DNA from: Hyphomicrobiales bacterium
GTDB lineage: Bacteria > Pseudomonadota > Alphaproteobacteria > Rhizobiales > Beijerinckiaceae
DNA length: 7,493 bases
Assembly (NCBI GenBank): GCA_028290085.1
Contig: JAQGKN010000522.1
Location: 1 to 7,493 of the forward strand
Direction of reading: 5' to 3'
The position numbers and the translations under genes were made by a program. Of the stretch, positions 7,481 through 7,493 are shown piece by piece. The notes under the pieces were generated by a model. That model saw nothing but the letters and a program-made list of their open reading frames with translations, was not told the DNA's origin and searched no databases. Numbering within the stretch: position 1 is the first letter of the stretch; each line of letters begins with the position of its first letter.

Positions 7481-7493
7481 GGGCAGACGCCCT

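Overview
The window looks like a piece of a GC-rich alphaproteobacterial chromosome, most likely of the order Hyphomicrobiales (Rhizobiales). This is inferred from the base composition, the gene families and the style of the intergenic palindromes, one of which has arms beginning cgtcattgcg. No marker gene fixes the taxon. Every gene I can support lies on the minus strand, so transcription runs from right to left. The long plus-strand open frames are antisense shadows.

Right part (7361 down to 2551): a complete five-component branched-chain amino acid type (HAAT/Liv) ABC importer. The order is periplasmic binding protein (6192-7361), a 313-bp spacer full of palindromic repeats, permease LivH (4967-5878), permease LivM (3997-4974), ATPase LivG (3251-3997) and ATPase LivF (2551-3251). 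From livH to livF the genes overlap or touch at stop/start junctions, as in a translationally coupled operon. The binding protein resembles the subgroup that carries aromatic acids rather than leucine, so the cargo is probably an aromatic or heteroaromatic compound (inference).

Middle (2564 down to 1441): overlapping the end of livF by 14 bp is a gene whose product joins an N-terminal RidA/YjgF-like domain to a C-terminal alpha/beta hydrolase of the kynurenine-formamidase type. Both livF and this gene carry an apparent one-base deletion. Restoring one base in each gives proteins of normal length with all expected motifs. In the sequence as given, the livF deletion also joins the front of LivF to the front of the hydrolase gene in one artificial 439-codon frame.

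Left part (1246 to the left edge): after a 194-bp gap comes a second compact cluster. It holds a Rieske [2Fe-2S] ferredoxin-like protein with an unusually long loop between its two ligand motifs, an unrecognised 104-residue protein overlapping it by 14 bp, and the first 180 codons of a metal-dependent amidohydrolase of the ACMSD/decarboxylase superfamily, which runs off the left edge.

Taken together the locus reads as an uptake-and-degradation unit. The importer brings in a compound, the hydrolase/RidA protein could remove an acyl or imine group, and the amidohydrolase could decarboxylate or hydrolyse a ring product. The Rieske protein would feed electrons to a partner that is not in the window. 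The substrate cannot be determined from the sequence.
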